Assembly: GCA_003024985.2 (NCBI GenBank)
Contig: PXIH01S0007356.1
From: Euperipatoides rowelli
Lineage: Eukaryota > Onychophora > Udeonychophora > Euonychophora > Peripatopsidae
Direction: 5' to 3' (one strand)
Length of the DNA: 11,170 nucleotides
Both the position numbers and the translations under genes were made by a program. Every line of letters begins with the position of its first letter. Positions within the stretch are counted from its first letter, which is position 1. Under the pieces are notes generated by a model. The model was not told the DNA's origin. It searched no databases and saw nothing but the letters and a program-made list of their open reading frames with translations. Shown in pieces: positions 8,653-11,170 of the stretch.

Positions 8653-9347
8653 TGATCACAATTTTGACAGTTATATTGAATAACATTCATGGATGTTTGT
8701 GGTCATGTATTAAGAATTTTAATAAAATATTAAATGAGGAAATTAATGGGAATAAAAAGTAATATTAAAAATGGCAATTATTATTAAAGAAATTTTGAAA
8801 TTATGGCTTATTTATTTTATATTAAATAATCTAAGACTGGTGGGTGGGTGTCTGCTCACCCCCAATTATTTTTGTAAATAATGACCTATTTTCTAAGATG
8901 ATTATTGTATAATTTTTTTTTTCTGATCTGTAAATTATGGTATGTAATTAAGATTTATATTCATTTGCGAGATAAAATCTTAATATTTAAGTTTATATTT
9001 TATAAATGCATAGTTGTATTTTATTTGTTTTAAGAAATAAATAAATCTAATAATAATAAAACCAAATTATTACTTGTTTATAAGGACTTTGAAATAGATT
9101 TTTCAGTGTTTGAAATACAAATTTTCAGCTTGTTAGTTTTTTTTTGTACTTTTATGTTTTTTTGCCCAGAGTCCTTACATAATTTCACAACATTTAATAT
9201 AATTTTTACTAGTTTTTAATATGTGCAAGGGTTTTTATTTTTTATAAATATAAAATTTATAAGCCAAAAACAACAAAAAGTTTTCTGTTTGTTTTGAAAC
9301 AACAAAAACAATACTGAAGAATTTGTTTTTCTTTAAATGAAACTTAC

Positions 9348-9423
9348 TTTTAATTAGAATCTGCAAGGTGGCATTACTAGGAGGTCCCATGCTTGCATGA
9401 TAGGGGATTACTGTTGTAAGGTA
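9348..9423 (-). CDS. FEZ: FEZ/UNC-76 family protein, third-last coding exon
   Basis: This 76-nt internal exon encodes 25 codons plus one base and begins YLTTVIPYHASMGPPS, then reads to ...LQILIK. The motif YLTTVIPY followed by a GPPS turn and a short helix is the start of the conserved C-terminal tail of FEZ1, FEZ2 and UNC-76. These are kinesin-1 cargo adaptors for axonal transport, axon bundling and outgrowth, with a C-terminal coiled-coil half that binds partners. On the minus strand the exon is bounded by an acceptor TTCTTTGCAG (AG at 9425-9424) and a consensus donor GTAAGT (9347-9342). The last base A is the first base of the Ile codon completed by the next exon (phase 1). Unspliced, the frame runs on into the intron to a stop near 9235, giving a meaningless AT-rich tail. 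Earlier exons, which carry most of the protein, lie outside the window. The family call rests on remembered motifs, not on a search. Confidence 0.9.
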
Positions 9424-9974
9424 CTGCAAAGAACAATATCCACATATTTAAAGATTTCATAAAACATACAAATTTTAACATTAATTATTCTGACAACATA
9501 TAATTTCATGAAACAACACACCTTCTCAAAATAAAAAAATATATAAATTTCTCTCACAATAAAGCTACATTCTATAATGTAACAATTGTCTTTTTGTTAA
9601 TATCTGTTCTTATCAGCTTAATTGTCTTTTTGTGTTTTATGTATTTTTTCTTTATTAAATAAATTTTGTTACCACCGATTCATGCATGCGGGAAATAAGC
9701 TGAGTAAGTTTATGCATTAACTTCCCACATTTGATATTTCATAGTAAATAGGATTGTAAACAATGTGTAGTTCTCTTTGCATGCGCTGATCAATGTAAAT
9801 TAATCCCTGTATTTAAATTTATTCATATCATAAGTTTTAATTCAAATACGTACAGGCTCGCAATAATAAAAGAGCCCTGCATTTCAGTTTTAGTGTGTTA
9901 TTCGTTGGGTTGATATGCATTATCCCAGTGAGTACGGTATTATTTATTTTGATAAATTATGGTATTTCTGTGGC

Positions 9975-9999
9975 TGGGATGACATCATATGTCATCCCA
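9975..9999. repeat. 25-bp palindrome with 11-bp arms and CRE-like word
   Basis: TGGGATGACAT and ATGTCATCCCA are exact reverse complements separated by CAT. The left arm plus spacer contains TGACATCA, an ATF/CREB-like word, and the centre includes CATATG. A TACGTCA half-site follows some 40 nt downstream. It could be a dimeric factor site, or part of the regulatory region of the LTR-like stretch in which it lies. Confidence 0.6.
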
Positions 10000-10495
10000 A
10001 AGAGTTTTACCAACCCCGCCGGTATTAATGTACGTCAGCAATAGTTGGGGCATTTATGTTGCTAGTTTATTATTGTTTTGAAATAAACCAACGTTCATTG
10101 ATGGTGATTTGGAAGGCTGATTCATCTTCACAGGATTTGTTTCGTCCACAAATGTATAAATGGATACCATCTGATTTATTGACTATTAAAACTGAATTAA
10201 TAGCGTATTACTGATTTTTCATTTTTTACAATGGATTACCTGTGTTGTGACAAACATTTCCACGGGTCATGTGAATATTCTATTAGTGTGATTAGTGGCG
10301 TTTCTGGGGATCCTTCACAGGAGGTTTTTTTTTTTTTTTTTTGGTGTTTTTATTTGGACATGTGGATTTGGCCTACTGGACACTGATTTAAATTTTTGTG
10401 TATAGCTGTCTTCACTTGGATGTTTTACACCTGTAGGTGAGAGGCATGGTTGCGATATGGTAGTTTTTTTCTGCTTACTTGTTTTTTTTCTTTAA

Positions 10496-10529
10496 GTTTA
10501 AGTGAGTTTTTTTTGTTTAAGTGAGTTTT
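10496..10529 (+). repeat. 19-bp tandem duplication
   Basis: GTTTAAGTGAGTTTTTTTT (10496-10514) is followed directly by GTTTAAGTGAGTTTT (10515-10529): a perfect head-to-tail duplication apart from the shorter T run of the second copy. Probably replication slippage in a T-rich stretch. Confidence 0.75.
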
Positions 10530-10689
10530 CTAATCAACTTATTTTTGGAATACATCTGAATTAGCCTTATATCTTTTGGGGCTAAGGCCTTTTATAGTCA
10601 AATCAAATTTGTTTGTTGTTATTTTATTAATATTTTATTTGATTGAGAATTTTGGTGGACATTTAGCATCTTTCAAATTTTGTTCATTG

Positions 10690-10740
10690 TATTCATATGT
10701 GTGAATTGAAATAAATAAACCTGATATAATAATAATAAAA
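10690..10740 (+). other. transcript- or retroposon-like 3' end
   Basis: On the + strand, two overlapping AATAAA hexamers (10710-10719) are followed by ACCTGATA and a short (ATA)n A-rich tail to 10740, after about 200 nt of T-rich sequence. This is how many non-LTR retroposons and mRNA 3' ends look. No coding sequence precedes it, so the parent element is unknown. Confidence 0.25.
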
Positions 10741-11008
10741 TTCATGTTTCTAGTTGGCAAATTGGGCTGGGTTTTTTAGGTTATTGTTAATGTTTCATTT
10801 TTGTTTCCTTACTCATCAAGTTGGCACTGGGCATGCATGAATATTTTGGCAAGCAATGAATATGCATGACTTGATTTGGTATAAGCAGGATTGGGTCTGG
10901 AATTTTTCTGACACATGAAACATTAAAGCCCATTACTGTATATCCAATAGCCTACATTAGTGTATACTTGAACAATGTACAAGTTGGCAAAAACTGTTGA
11001 AAAAATGG

Positions 11009-11077
11009 AAGTTGGGATAGATTGCCAAAATGAAAAAACTGGATTTTAATTTGGCAAGATATGCAATCTATCCGACT
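11009..11077. repeat. imperfect inverted repeat (hairpin or tiny TIR fossil)
   Basis: GGATAGATTGC (11015-11025) and GCAATCTATCC (11063-11073) are perfect 11-bp inverted repeats. The pairing extends outward (AAGT/ACTT with one extra base) and inward (CCAAA/TTTGG after a 9-nt insertion on the right), giving arms of about 25 bp. The inner region is A/T-rich. The loop is too long for a typical microRNA precursor with a clean stem. Confidence 0.55.
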
Positions 11078-11170
11078 TTTGTTTAGAAATCATAAGATTT
11101 TGGGAAAATGGGAAACAGTCATTATTTAACTTAAAATTAATTAACCCACATTAAAAATCAAAGGAAATTT

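Larger units (their letters stand above)
6471..9347 (-). other. FEZ intron (2877 nt)
   Basis: Bounded by consensus donor GTAAGT at 9347-9342 and acceptor T9AAG ending at 6471, phase 1. No conserved exon is visible inside. It holds a decayed inverted-repeat element at about 8000-8652, a less AT-rich island at about 7270-7690, and otherwise AT-rich unique-looking sequence with no feature I can name (6473-7270, 7690-7998 and 8655-9340). Confidence 0.85.
9667..10675 (+). mobile_element. possible solo LTR or retroelement remnant
   Basis: A stretch less AT-rich than its surroundings, starting TGTTACC and ending TTTCA, flanked on both sides by AATTT (9662-9666 and just after 10675), as a 5-bp target duplication would look. 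Inside are, in LTR order, a TATA-like TAATAAAAG (9864-9872), a TCAGTT initiator-like word about 20 nt on (9884-9889) and AATAAA near 10082. Against this, the ends share only TG...CA, AATTT is common here, and no primer site or retroviral-type protein is recognisable. The outer boundaries are therefore weak. Confidence 0.25.
9424..11170 (-). other. partial upstream FEZ intron
   Basis: The acceptor TTCTTTGCAG ends at 9424 and no further coding exon of the family is seen up to the window edge, so at least 1747 nt of intron lie here. I looked on the minus strand for the expected preceding segment (the family's ...GNSGEKQ end, followed by GT) and did not find it. The stretch 9667-10740 is less AT-rich, T-biased on the + strand and retroelement-like; 10750-11080 has a cluster of TTGGCA words and a small inverted repeat. 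Confidence 0.7.

Noticed and set aside
9235-9429. 64-codon minus-strand ORF as a complete gene
   Set aside because: Only 9348-9423 is coding. The rest is intron read-through after a GTAAGT donor, and the apparent start is a TTG within the acceptor sequence.
10240-10320. Minus-strand open stretch ending at GTAATCC as an upstream FEZ exon
   Set aside because: Open for about 27 codons with a donor-like end, but there is no polypyrimidine-AG acceptor of quality and the peptide bears no resemblance to the FEZ region expected before YLTTVIPY.
10324-10341. T18 run as a Pol III terminator or retroposon tail
   Set aside because: Long A/T homopolymers occur throughout the window, so a single run is uninformative without an element attached.
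10231-10388. Short + strand frame starting MDYLCCDKHF
   Set aside because: About 50 codons that run straight through an 18-T tract. The Cys/His spacing looks zinc-finger-like only by eye and does not fit a standard finger.

Overview
The window is AT-rich metazoan genomic DNA, roughly three quarters A+T by eye. It has long homopolymer A/T tracts, no bacterial-type gene packing and no long open reading frame. Its one recognisable gene is on the minus strand: the 3' end of a FEZ / UNC-76 family gene (fasciculation and elongation protein zeta, a kinesin-1 cargo adaptor). I recognise it by joining three very small exons at consensus splice sites. They are 9423-9348 (YLTTVIPY... segment), 6470-6405 (...VPTLLTDYILK segment) and 4020-4004 (VLCPT then stop). 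The reading frame and splice phases agree at both joins, and the joined peptide is the conserved C-terminal tail of the family.

From high to low coordinates (the direction of transcription), 11170-9424 is the 3' part of an upstream intron. It holds an LTR- or retroposon-like stretch, an 11-bp-arm palindrome and a small fossil inverted repeat. Then come exon A, a 2.9-kb intron with a decayed terminal-inverted-repeat element (about 8000-8652) and a less AT-rich island (about 7270-7690), exon B, and a 2.4-kb intron. That second intron carries two copies of a small TTCCAGTGGA-ended element, a tandem CRE-like/TATA-like block, a hAT-like repeat fragment and a 12-bp CG run. Last come the final coding exon and what is probably a long 3' UTR running down to about position 490. 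The UTR has several Pumilio-type elements and one strong CTCF-core-like site. Positions 1-490 lie beyond the likely cleavage site and hold a third copy of the small element.

The organism is an invertebrate or other animal with a compact coding content in this region. The protein tail is too conserved to place it further. Two short words, TAGCCTA/TAGGCTA and TACAGTA/TACTGTA, recur across the whole window and may be a lineage signature. I found no RNA gene, CRISPR array, intact transposase or viral gene. The small ORFs are AT-rich chance frames, and I see no convincing novel multi-gene system. The best unexplained items are the intronic promoter-like block, the CTCF-like site, the CG palindrome and the three-copy small element.
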